Notes under the pieces: generated by a model
Databases searched by the model: none
The model's input: only the letters and a program-made list of their open reading frames with translations
What the model was told of the DNA's origin: nothing
Program-made: the position numbers and the translations under genes
Source: Proluteimonas luteida
GTDB lineage: Bacteria > Pseudomonadota > Gammaproteobacteria > Xanthomonadales > Xanthomonadaceae
Length of the DNA stretch: 64,000 nucleotides
Assembly: GCF_021191695.1 (NCBI RefSeq)
Contig: NZ_JAIWPT010000021.1
Span: forward strand, 1 to 64,000
Direction: 5' to 3'
In this document: positions 20,678 through 28,981 of the stretch, piece by piece
How the letters are laid out: each line of letters opens with the position of its first letter
Position numbering within the stretch: position 1 is the first letter of the stretch

Positions 20678-21442
20678 ATGCGCCCGCTCATTCTCGCTTC
20701 CGCCGTCGCCGCACTGGCCACGGCCGGACTCGCCGACCGTGCGTCGGCCGCCGATCATGTCGCCATCGCCACGCCGTCCGCAGTGCCGGCCAGCGATTCC
20801 CTGCTCGACACCCTGGCGCGCAGTGCGCCCAAGCTCAACCGCAAGGTACTGCAGCTCGCCACCCGCGCGCTGGCCTGCACGATGCGCCAGCCGCATGCGC
20901 GACCGGCGACGCTCAGCGTCATCGACTACTCGCTGCCGTCCACCGAGCCCAGGCTGTGGGTGTTCGACCTGGCCCGCAACACGCTGCTGTTCGAGGAGTG
21001 GGTCGCGCACGGGCGCAACACCGGCGAGAACCTCGCCACCCGGTTCTCGAACCGCGAAGGCAGCTACATGTCGAGCCTGGGCGCGTTCCTGACCCAGGAG
21101 AGCTACCAGGGCCAGAACGGCTACTCGCTGCGCCTGCAGGGGCTGGAGCCGGGATTCAACGACCGGGCGCGCGAACGCGCGATCGTGATCCACGGCGCGC
21201 CCTACGTGAACCCGCTGGCCGCGACCGGACAGGGCCGCCTCGGCCGCAGCCTCGGCTGCCCGGCGGTACGGCCGGCGATCGCGCGCCAGTTGATCGACAC
21301 GATCCGCGATGGATCGCTGGTGTTCGCCTACTACCCCGACGAGGACTGGCTGCGACAGTCGCAGCTGCTCGACGCCGGTTGCGGCGGTACCCACCACGCG
21401 CAGGCCGATGCGCAACCCGCGCAGGCCAGCACCGGAAGCTGA
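20678..21442 (+). CDS. Murein L,D-transpeptidase catalytic domain protein (YkuD_2)
   Basis: 254 residues with a signal peptide (LASAVAALATAGLADRASA). The domain is the second YkuD class: WVFDLARNTLLFEEWVAHG, then the catalytic pair in IHGAPYV (His172) and LGRSLGCPAV (Cys194). Expected to act on peptidoglycan stems in the periplasm. It is a different subfamily from the upstream neighbour, so the pair is not a recent tandem duplicate. The C-terminal 30 residues are Gln/Ala rich and probably disordered. Confidence 0.88.
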   Translation: MRPLILASAVAALATAGLADRASAADHVAIATPSAVPASDSLLDTLARSAPKLNRKVLQLATRALACTMRQPHARPATLSVIDYSLPSTEPRLWVFDLARNTLLFEEWVAHGRNTGENLATRFSNREGSYMSSLGAFLTQESYQGQNGYSLRLQGLEPGFNDRARERAIVIHGAPYVNPLAATGQGRLGRSLGCPAVRPAIARQLIDTIRDGSLVFAYYPDEDWLRQSQLLDAGCGGTHHAQADAQPAQASTGS

Positions 21443-21542
21443 CGCGGCCGGCGCTGCAGCGTGCAGGCAAGCCGGCAGGCGGATGGCGGCAGATGACGCC
21501 GTCCGGGATTCCCTGGAGCGACTTGTCCAGAGGATCCCTGGC

Positions 21543-22235
21543 CTAGCCTTCGATGAACCGTTTTGCGGCCACGTCGAACCAGGGCGTGCACAGCAGCTGC
21601 TGGTCATCGGCATAGGCGAAATCGGCCTGCCAGACCTCGCGACCATCCACCGTCTCCGGCAGGAACGTGCGCGCCTCGTCGAACGGGGCCACGCCGAGGC
21701 ACCAGCGCACCTGGCGCGGAGGATCGTCCAGCCACTGCGAGAACGTGAAATCGGCCTCGTCGCTGGCGCCGGGGTTGAGACGGCGCGCCAGCGGCGTCGG
21801 CGGCACGGTCGGCGCTGGCTGCGGCAGCGCCTGGGCGACGTGCAACAGGGTCACCTGGCCGGGCTCATTTGCGCGCGCGAACGGCACGCCGATCGCACCG
21901 GTCACCTGGCGCTTGGTCAGCACGGCGTGGCGGTCGCCGCGGTCGAACACGGCCAGCGGGACATCGCCGGTGTTGTGCAGCCGGTAGCGCACATGCAGCG
22001 CGCCATCGTCGCGCGGCTCGAACGTCACCTGGAGTTCGACGCCTGCGGCGCTGACCTCGGTACGGGCACTGTCATCTGACGTCATCGTGGTTCTCGTTTC
22101 GTCGGTCGCCGCATGCAGCAGCGGAGCGCAGAACAATAGCAGTGCCAGCCACGCGGCCGGTGTCCTGGCAGGGGAACGGGCGGTGGCATGCGGCGCGAGG
22201 CGATCACCCGGTCCGCCGCCGATTGTGGCATTCAT
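21543..22235 (-). CDS. Exported hypothetical protein
   Basis: 230 residues. A basic region followed by AAWLALLLFCAPLLHA makes a signal peptide ending near residue 45. The mature part reads like an immunoglobulin-type beta sandwich (VELQVTFEPRDDGALHVRYRLHNTGDVPLAVFDRG, seen in blocks), a pattern known from BsuPI-like or intracellular-adhesion modules, but no firm family is recognised. The ATG at 22235 is one of several; a downstream ATG would shorten the positively charged head. It lies 74 bp downstream of the RTX-M91 gene on the same strand and could be co-transcribed with it. Confidence 0.65.
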   Translation of the reverse strand: MNATIGGGPGDRLAPHATARSPARTPAAWLALLLFCAPLLHAATDETRTTMTSDDSARTEVSAAGVELQVTFEPRDDGALHVRYRLHNTGDVPLAVFDRGDRHAVLTKRQVTGAIGVPFARANEPGQVTLLHVAQALPQPAPTVPPTPLARRLNPGASDEADFTFSQWLDDPPRQVRWCLGVAPFDEARTFLPETVDGREVWQADFAYADDQQLLCTPWFDVAAKRFIEG

Positions 22236-22308
22236 CGGCTGTCTCCCAAAGAGACGGGGTGGCGCGCCCCGGCACGCCACCCCGTCGGTTGCCACGGATA
22301 TCCGCTGG

Positions 22309-23892
22309 TCAGAGCGCGTAGCTCGGACGATCCGGCAGGCCCATCTCGCGACGGATGCCGTTCTCGGTCAGATGGATGGGGTTGTGGGTGATCGGACCGG
22401 TGCCGTCGAAGTCGTAGGGCGTCGCGCTGCTCTCCAGGCCCACGGCCTGTCGCTCGGCATTGGGCACGCGGCCGCTGTCAGGGCCTTCGCCCCGGTAGGT
22501 GCCCGTGAGGAAGGTGCCGTTGACGCCGTTGTAGGCATGCGACATCTCGTGGTAGAGCACCACCGACGGCGCCGGGAACGCGTCCATGTGGAACGACGGG
22601 TTGTAGCTGATCGTCACGTCGCCGCCCGCACCCGGACGGCCGTTGATGATGTCGGCATCGCGGCTGAAGGTCTGGGCGTAGCCGTTGTCCTCATTGGACA
22701 GTTCCTGGATCGTCACCACGTTGCCCTTGGCCTCGGCGGCCTTGTCGAACTCGGCCAGCATCTGCTGTCCGTTGGGCGAGGCCCGCAGGAAGTCCAGCTC
22801 GGACTGCATGCGCTGCATGAAGGCTTCCGAGCCCTTCACGCTGATGCCGCGGTCGCCGACGCTGTTGTCGATCTCGACGTTGACCACGGTCGGCTTGGTG
22901 CCGGTCGCGGCGTTGATGATGTCGCTGACTTCCGCATACACGGTGGCATCGGCATGCGCGCCTTCCACGGTGTCGGCGCCGCCACCGGCGTAGACCGTGG
23001 TGCGGCCCTCGCCGACGTTGATGACGTCGTCGCCGAGACCGCCGGAAATGATGTCGAACTCGCCGCCGCCATGGATCACGTCGTCGCCGCGGCCGCCCTC
23101 GATGTAGTTGGTGCCCGAGCCGGCGTAGATGGTGTCGCTGCCGTCGCCGCCGTAGATCACGTTCTCGCCGCTGCCGCCGTGGATCTCGTTGGTGCCGCCG
23201 GTGGTGTGGATGTCGTTGCGGCCGCTGCCGGTCAGCTTGATGACGTCGTCGCCGTTGCCGCTGGCGATGCGGTTGTCGCCGTTGCCCTCGACCAGGATGT
23301 CGTTGTCGCCGTCGCCGGCGTCGACCACGATGTTGACGTCGACGTTGGGCGCGACCTTGATCGTGTCGTTGCCGGCGCCGGTGCGCAGGGTCAGCTCCTG
23401 GCCCTGGGCCAGCGACACTTCGTAGCTCTCGCCGTTGACGGTGACGTCGAGGGTGCCATCGTCGCGCTGGGTCACGCCGACGTCGTCGTTGCCGCTGCCG
23501 GTGGTGAACACGACCTGGTCGCGGCTGATGTAGCCGCCGGCATTGGTGCGCTCGCGCGCGATCGTCACCTGGTCGTCCTTGTGCAGCGGATCGATCTGGA
23601 TCGGCTTGCCGTCCGGCGTGCTGCCGGTGGTGCGCTCGCTGGAGTTGGTGCCGCCGCCGTTGATCTCGATCGCACCGTGCGGGGTGCGCTGCGGCGCGTC
23701 CTTGGTGGAGACCTCGGGACCATCGGCCTTGTCCTGGATCTCGGTGTCATGCCCCAGCTCGCCCGGGCCGTGCGTGTGTTCGCCGTCGGGACCGTGCAGA
23801 TGGCTGTCCGGGGCCAGCGGATTCTCCCAGTAACCCTGGGTCGAGGCCTGGGATGGAAGGGCGGCTGGATTCAAGCTGTCGAATGTTGTCAT
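22309..23892 (-). CDS. RTX-like protein with C-terminal M91-type metallopeptidase
   Basis: 527 residues. Residues 1-125 are polar, with a His/Gly/Asp-rich piece (HLHGPDGEHTHGPGELGHD) and no signal peptide. Residues 130-310 hold degenerate hemolysin-type calcium repeats (GGDGSDTIYAG, GGRGDDVIHGG, GGLGDDVI). The C-terminal part carries YHEMSHAYN (zinc site His448-Glu449...His452) and NAERQAVGL with Glu480 as probable third ligand, the pattern of peptidase family M91 (NleD, HopH1), whose members are secreted effectors. Lack of a Sec signal together with RTX repeats suggests type I or another one-step export. Neighbours do not encode an exporter. The ATG at 23892 is preferred over an upstream frame extension. 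Confidence 0.82.
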   Translation of the reverse strand: MTTFDSLNPAALPSQASTQGYWENPLAPDSHLHGPDGEHTHGPGELGHDTEIQDKADGPEVSTKDAPQRTPHGAIEINGGGTNSSERTTGSTPDGKPIQIDPLHKDDQVTIARERTNAGGYISRDQVVFTTGSGNDDVGVTQRDDGTLDVTVNGESYEVSLAQGQELTLRTGAGNDTIKVAPNVDVNIVVDAGDGDNDILVEGNGDNRIASGNGDDVIKLTGSGRNDIHTTGGTNEIHGGSGENVIYGGDGSDTIYAGSGTNYIEGGRGDDVIHGGGEFDIISGGLGDDVINVGEGRTTVYAGGGADTVEGAHADATVYAEVSDIINAATGTKPTVVNVEIDNSVGDRGISVKGSEAFMQRMQSELDFLRASPNGQQMLAEFDKAAEAKGNVVTIQELSNEDNGYAQTFSRDADIINGRPGAGGDVTISYNPSFHMDAFPAPSVVLYHEMSHAYNGVNGTFLTGTYRGEGPDSGRVPNAERQAVGLESSATPYDFDGTGPITHNPIHLTENGIRREMGLPDRPSYAL

Positions 23893-24105
23893 CGGCGGGA
23901 AACCTGTATCGAGTATGGGAAGTCGGATGTCATATGTACGCATCCGTATGGACCCGTCCAACTAGGGCATACCCGAGGGCAGCGCCCGTGCACGCGGTTT
24001 CCCCGGCAACCATTTCCCGCCCGTGCCCACCACCGGCGCGCTGCGCCGCAGCATGGTTGCGCGTAAACTTGTGCCCCTCCTTATTGCCAATGGAACCGCA
24101 CACGC

Positions 24106-24639
24106 ATGGGCCTGGACTCCGTCCCCACCGGCAAGAATCCGCCGGACGAAATCAACGTCATCATCGAGATCCCCAAGGACGCCGAGCCCGTCAAGTACGA
24201 GGTCGACAAGGAAAGTGGCGCGATCTTCGTCGACCGCATCCTGTCCACGCCGATGCGCTACCCGTGCAACTACGGCTACGTGCCGGCCACGGTCTGCGGC
24301 GACGGCGACCCGGCCGACGTGCTGGTGGTGCTGCCGCTGCCGCTGATCCCCGGCTCGGTGATCCGCTGCCGCCCGGTCGGCGTGCTGAAGATGAGCGACG
24401 AGGCCGGGACCGACGAGAAGATCCTTGCCGTGCCGGTCGAGAAGGTGTTCGCCGGCTATGCGCACATCAGCGACATCGGGCAGGTCTCGCCGCACTGGCT
24501 CGAGCGCATCGGCCATTTCTTCGAGCACTACAAGGACCTGGAGAAGGGCAAGTGGGTCAAGCTCGACGGCTGGGCCGGCGCCGCCGAGGCCAAGCAGGTG
24601 CTGGTGGAGGCGATCGAGCGCTACAAGAACGGCGTTTGA
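24106..24639 (+). CDS. ppa: Inorganic pyrophosphatase (family I)
   Basis: 177 residues, the usual bacterial length. Soluble Mg-dependent enzyme that hydrolyses PPi to two phosphates, pulling biosynthetic reactions forward. The metal-binding signature is DGDPADVLV; YPCNYGYVP and DEKILAVP are also typical, as is KWVKLDGW near the end. It is divergent from the RTX-M91 gene and ends in a clear terminator. With pfp and hppA nearby this is the third PPi-using enzyme in 9 kb. Confidence 0.97.
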   Translation: MGLDSVPTGKNPPDEINVIIEIPKDAEPVKYEVDKESGAIFVDRILSTPMRYPCNYGYVPATVCGDGDPADVLVVLPLPLIPGSVIRCRPVGVLKMSDEAGTDEKILAVPVEKVFAGYAHISDIGQVSPHWLERIGHFFEHYKDLEKGKWVKLDGWAGAAEAKQVLVEAIERYKNGV

Positions 24640-24686
24640 GCTGGCGATCCAACCTGCACGGCAGGCTGCACAACGATCCGCAACAG

Positions 24687-24712
24687 AAAAGGCCGCCCGT
24701 GGGCGGCCTTTT
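24687..24712 (+). terminator. Rho-independent terminator of ppa
   Basis: The palindrome AAAAGGCCGCCC-GT-GGGCGGCCTTTT starts 48 nt after the ppa stop codon: an 11-12 bp stem flanked by A and T runs, so it could work in both directions. Confidence 0.9.
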
Positions 24713-24811
24713 CAATTTGGAGCGCACGCAAGCCCTGACGGACTGCTACTCAACTCATGAAGATGCCGCAGTTGACAGCAGTCAATGCAAGCGGTCGAAG
24801 ATCCATAAAGA

Positions 24812-24837
24812 ACTACGGCCCCTTTCGGGGCCGTAGT
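24812..24837 (-). terminator. Terminator of the TonB-dependent receptor gene
   Basis: The stem ACTACGGCCCC and GGGGCCGTAGT is perfect with a TTTC loop. On the minus strand it lies 26 nt past the receptor's stop codon and is followed by a T-rich stretch (TTCTTTATGG). Confidence 0.85.
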
Positions 24838-24862
24838 GCGGATCACACAGGACTTCGATGGA

Positions 24863-27793
24863 TCAGAAGCGCTGCTGGTACTTCATGTAGACGAAGCGAC
24901 CGATGTCGAAACCGCCGTAGTAGCTGTACTGGCTGTTCGGCTGCGAGTACAACACTTGGCCTTCGCGGTTGAACACGTTGTTCGCACCCAGCGAGATCGT
25001 GGCATTCCACGGTGCACGGTAGCGGATCTGCACGTCGTTGAACGTGTTCGAACCCGTCTGGTTGAGCGGCTGCGCACCGGTGTCCGGGGCGATGTGGTTG
25101 GGCAGATTGCACTCCGGGCCGCCGGTCTGATCGTACGCACAGTTCTCCTTGATGCTGGAGAAATAGCGCATGCCCCAGGTTGCGCCGAAGTCGCCATAGT
25201 CCCAGGTCAGCTGCAGGTTCGAGCGGATGCGGAAGTTGCCGCCAAAGCCGGTGTAGACCTGCGTCGGGTTCTCGCCGGTGTCGTCGACCTGCTCGTTGAG
25301 ATACGAGGTGTAGGTCGTCTGCCAGTTGGCACCGAAGTCGCCGAAGCTGGTCTCACGCAGGCGGTAGTTGACTTCGAGGTCATAGCCTTCCGTCTCCAGC
25401 CAACCGGAGTTGAGCATGCCCCACTGTGCGTCGACGATCTCACCCGTCGCGTCACGGGTGAAGAAGTCGCAGCGCGACTCGATGCCACGCTGGTAGCAGT
25501 CATCGAGGATCAGGGTCAGCGCGTCGGAGCGGATGGCGTTCTCGATGCGGACGTTCCACCAGTCGAGCGAGATGTCCAGGCCATCGACGAACTCCGGGCT
25601 CCAGACCAGGCCCAGCGTCTTGGTGACCGCGGTTTCCGGCAGCAGGTCCGGGTTCGCACCGACCATGTACATCGCATTGGACTGCTGGCCTGGCTGCGTG
25701 GCCAGACCGCCACCCTGCACGACCTGGCGGTAGCCGGCCGGGATGTTCGGATCGGCGGCGCAGCGGGCGGCGGTTGCTGGGTTGACGACGGCGTTGCCGA
25801 ATGTGGTGTCGCAGGGATCGGTGTAGTAGGTGTAGGTGCCTGACAGGCCACCGTACAGGTCGCCGATCACCGGCGCGCGGAAACCTTCGCCGTAATTACC
25901 ACGTACCAGCAGCTGGTCGATCGGCCTCCAGGTGAAGCCACCCTTGAGGTTGGTGGTATCACCGAACGTGTCGTAGTCGGAGTAACGACCGGCGACGTTA
26001 ATGGTCAGTTCCTGCGCGCCCGGCAGGTCGGACAGCAACGGCACGTTGAGCTCGAGGTAGGCCTCGTCGAGGCTGTACTGACCTTGGGTGAGGCCGGCGG
26101 CGTTCGACGTGGTGGTGCCGTTCTGCATCATCGCGTCGGGCGAGTACATCGCCGATTCCTTGCGATGCTCGAGACCCGCGGCGAAACCCAGCGGGCCAGC
26201 CGGGAGTTGCACGATCGAACCGGAGATGTCGGCCGAGAACACCTGGGTCTCGGACTCGGAGAGCGACTGGTTACGCGCGAACAGGAAGTTCTGCACGTTG
26301 GGATCAGCCAGCGTATTGGGGCCAGCATCGCCGAAATTGGACAGCGGATTCCAGGGCGTGCACTGTCCCGGGCTCGTACCGAGCGCGATCGGGTTGTCCG
26401 GCGTGCCGCACTGCACGACACCGTCGGCGTTGAGGAACGACGGGCCAAGCGCCTGCGCGGTGTTGATGAGGTTGAAGTCGCCGTAGCCGACCTTCGAACC
26501 CTCATTCTTGTTGTACATGTAGCCGACGCTCCAGTCGAAGAAGCGTTCGCCGACCTCGAACGCGCCTTCGAAGGCCGCCGAGAAGCGATAGGTCGTCAGC
26601 TTGTTGTTGGTGACGCGCGGCACTTCCCAGCCACGGCGGAAGAACTCGACTTCCTGTGGCGTCGCATGACTGCTCTGGTTGCCGAGCGGATTGTAGTAGC
26701 TGTCGATATCGAGGTTGGTGGGGGCGACGTCGGTCCAGGCAGCACTCTGGAAGGGGTAACCCGCGACCTGCACTTCGGTCTCGCGATGGTTGTACAACGC
26801 ATCGGCGACGAACGACACGTTGTCGGTGAAGTCGAAGCGGCCCTGCGTGTAGATCGAACGACGCTCCATGCCGCTCTTGAGCATCATCTGCTCGTTGGAA
26901 TTCGCCAGGTCGTTGTCGTCAGTGACATGATAGTCGGCAAAGTTGCGGGAATCGCCACCGCGATCCAGGGTCATCAGGTCACCGTAGATCGGGTCGCCGT
27001 CATCGTCGGTCCCGATGATCAGATTCGAGATCGTGCCGTACTGGCTGACGACGCTCCGACCGGCAGTCGGATGGAAGGGACCACTGCCGGTGCGGCTGTA
27101 GGCACGGTCCTTCGCCCAGACCGGATCTTCCTTCGAGTACTGCGCACTGAAGAGCAGCGAGCTGCGCTCGCTGGTCGAGCCGATCGTGAAATCGCCACTG
27201 GTGATCGCCCCGTCGCCCTGCGTGTTCTGGCCGAAGTAGACATTCCCTTCGGCGCCATCGAAGTTCTTGCGCGTGATGATGTTGACCACGCCGGCGACCG
27301 CGTCCGAGCCGTACAGGGTCGACGCGCCATCCTTCAGGACTTCGATGCGCTCGACGATCGAGGACGGAATCGAAGCGACGTCCTGCAGACCTTCAGCGTT
27401 GATGCCCAGGCGCTTGCCGTCCAGCAGGATCAGCGTGCGGCTGGGCCCGAGGTTGCGCATGTCGATGTAGGAACCGCCGGCGCTTTCGTTCGATGCCAGC
27501 ACGGACGAACGGCTGAACGCCGGGCTACCAGCGGACGAAATGTTCTGCAGGATGTCGGAAACCGACTGGAAACCCTGCTCTTCGATCTGCTGGCGATTCA
27601 TGACGAAAACGGGCTGCGCCGTTTCGGTTTCGACCGAGCGGATGCGCGAGCCGGTGACCTGGATGCGGTCGAGTTCGGTGGTGCCGGCGCCCTGCGTCGC
27701 CTGGTCCTGCGCGTGCGCGGCGACCGGGGCAAGTGCGAACACGATGGCGGCGGGCAACAGGCCCTTCCGCATCGCGGGAGTGCGAAGGTTCAT
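24863..27793 (-). CDS. TonB-dependent outer membrane receptor
   Basis: 976 residues. A signal peptide (to about residue 28, APVAAHAQ) is followed by a TonB-box-like IQVTGSRI, the plug domain (60-180, with DGKRLGINAEGLQDVASIPSS in parts and EVLKDGASTLYGSDAVAGVVN) and a 22-strand barrel that ends in the terminal Phe signal (VYMKYQQRF). Such receptors import siderophores, oligosaccharides or peptides using energy from TonB. The substrate cannot be told; this plug type is common among Xanthomonad receptors for complex nutrients. The ATG at 27793 has GGAGAGAG upstream. An AraC-type regulator gene lies 157 bp upstream in the same direction and may control it. Confidence 0.95.
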   Translation of the reverse strand: MNLRTPAMRKGLLPAAIVFALAPVAAHAQDQATQGAGTTELDRIQVTGSRIRSVETETAQPVFVMNRQQIEEQGFQSVSDILQNISSAGSPAFSRSSVLASNESAGGSYIDMRNLGPSRTLILLDGKRLGINAEGLQDVASIPSSIVERIEVLKDGASTLYGSDAVAGVVNIITRKNFDGAEGNVYFGQNTQGDGAITSGDFTIGSTSERSSLLFSAQYSKEDPVWAKDRAYSRTGSGPFHPTAGRSVVSQYGTISNLIIGTDDDGDPIYGDLMTLDRGGDSRNFADYHVTDDNDLANSNEQMMLKSGMERRSIYTQGRFDFTDNVSFVADALYNHRETEVQVAGYPFQSAAWTDVAPTNLDIDSYYNPLGNQSSHATPQEVEFFRRGWEVPRVTNNKLTTYRFSAAFEGAFEVGERFFDWSVGYMYNKNEGSKVGYGDFNLINTAQALGPSFLNADGVVQCGTPDNPIALGTSPGQCTPWNPLSNFGDAGPNTLADPNVQNFLFARNQSLSESETQVFSADISGSIVQLPAGPLGFAAGLEHRKESAMYSPDAMMQNGTTTSNAAGLTQGQYSLDEAYLELNVPLLSDLPGAQELTINVAGRYSDYDTFGDTTNLKGGFTWRPIDQLLVRGNYGEGFRAPVIGDLYGGLSGTYTYYTDPCDTTFGNAVVNPATAARCAADPNIPAGYRQVVQGGGLATQPGQQSNAMYMVGANPDLLPETAVTKTLGLVWSPEFVDGLDISLDWWNVRIENAIRSDALTLILDDCYQRGIESRCDFFTRDATGEIVDAQWGMLNSGWLETEGYDLEVNYRLRETSFGDFGANWQTTYTSYLNEQVDDTGENPTQVYTGFGGNFRIRSNLQLTWDYGDFGATWGMRYFSSIKENCAYDQTGGPECNLPNHIAPDTGAQPLNQTGSNTFNDVQIRYRAPWNATISLGANNVFNREGQVLYSQPNSQYSYYGGFDIGRFVYMKYQQRF

Positions 27794-27949
27794 CAAGTTT
27801 CTCTCTCCAGAGTGTGTTGCGTTAGTGACGCGTTAAGACGCCATACGCACGGTAAGGCGACGACCCCACACGTCGCTTTGCCGGCATCGCCAGATGGCTT
27901 TGCCGAATCTGGCGTAATGCCGGAAAGCCCGTCGCGAAGGCGACCTCCG

Positions 27950-28870
27950 TCACACCCGCGTGTTATGTCCGCGTTGCGCTTGCGTTGATTTGGTGGCGCC
28001 GTTCGCGGCGCGCAACGCGATGCTGCGATAGCGGGTCGCCGGCACGCCGAACCGCGACTTGAACGCACGCGCGAAGCTGCAGCAGTTGTCGAATCCGCTG
28101 GCCGCGGCCACTTCCCCGACGGTCATCGAGGTGTCGCGCAACAGGTCGGCCGCACGTTCCAGACGCAGCCGCACCGACAGCGCCTGCGGGCTTTCGTCGT
28201 AGAGCGTGTGGAAGGCCTTGGAGAAGTACCAGCTGGAGAAGCTGGTCAGGTCGGCGAGTTCGCTGATGCGCACCACCCGGTCGCTGTGACCTTCCAGATA
28301 CAGGTGCGCACGCTGCATGCGCCCGAACACCTGGCGCCTGCGGCTGCGCGAGCGGCCCGGGCAGCGGCGCACGCGCGCGGCAAGCTCGCGCTGCATCGCC
28401 GCCAGCCGCAGCAGCAGCGGCCTGACGGCCAGGTCGTCGCCAGCATCGGGCGTGGCCGCCTCGCGCCAGACCCGCAGCAACGGGCGAAGCTCGCGCAGCG
28501 CCATGCGGCCGCGTCCGGCGTACAGCGCGCTGCCGTCCAGTGCTTCGAGCGCCTGCAGCGTGTCGGCCTCGATCAGCAGGCCGATGCACAGGCCGCGCGC
28601 GCCGCTCTGCACGACCGGCACCGACTCCCTCTCGAATGCCATCCAGTCGCCGCGTCGCATGCGGAAGCGGCCCTCGCGCGACTCGATCCAGCCATCACCC
28701 TGGACCTGCATCCAGATGCTGAACACAGGCCGGGACACCTTGAGCATGCCCAGACGGGCGCAGGCCGCGCGGGATGTCGCCGGCGCCTCGGTCTCGGGGG
28801 CGGCCGTATCGTCGGCTGCGGCAATATGGAGAAGCTGGCCGCGATCGGCCCAGAACGTGGAATGCTGCAT
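27950..28870 (-). CDS. AraC-family transcriptional regulator
   Basis: 306 residues. The C-terminal 100 residues contain two helix-turn-helix units: ISELADLTSFSSWYFSKAF and VGEVAAASGFDNCCSFARAF, followed by the usual FKSRFGVPATRYR. The N-terminal part (30-130) resembles the AraC-type ligand-binding cupin (WMQVQGDGWIESREGRFRM). A basic linker (RRCPGRSRSRRR) joins them. It probably senses a nutrient and regulates the adjacent TonB-dependent receptor; that is an inference from position. The ATG at 28870 is the natural start. Confidence 0.92.
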   Translation of the reverse strand: MQHSTFWADRGQLLHIAAADDTAAPETEAPATSRAACARLGMLKVSRPVFSIWMQVQGDGWIESREGRFRMRRGDWMAFERESVPVVQSGARGLCIGLLIEADTLQALEALDGSALYAGRGRMALRELRPLLRVWREAATPDAGDDLAVRPLLLRLAAMQRELAARVRRCPGRSRSRRRQVFGRMQRAHLYLEGHSDRVVRISELADLTSFSSWYFSKAFHTLYDESPQALSVRLRLERAADLLRDTSMTVGEVAAASGFDNCCSFARAFKSRFGVPATRYRSIALRAANGATKSTQAQRGHNTRV

Positions 28871-28981
28871 GACGCCACCATCGAAAGGAAACAGTGGCGG
28901 CTTTTTGCCGAATCTGGCGCGCGGATATCCGAATTCCCGCGCAATCTTTCACGAAATCCAGGCGGCGTTCTTCCGAAAACG

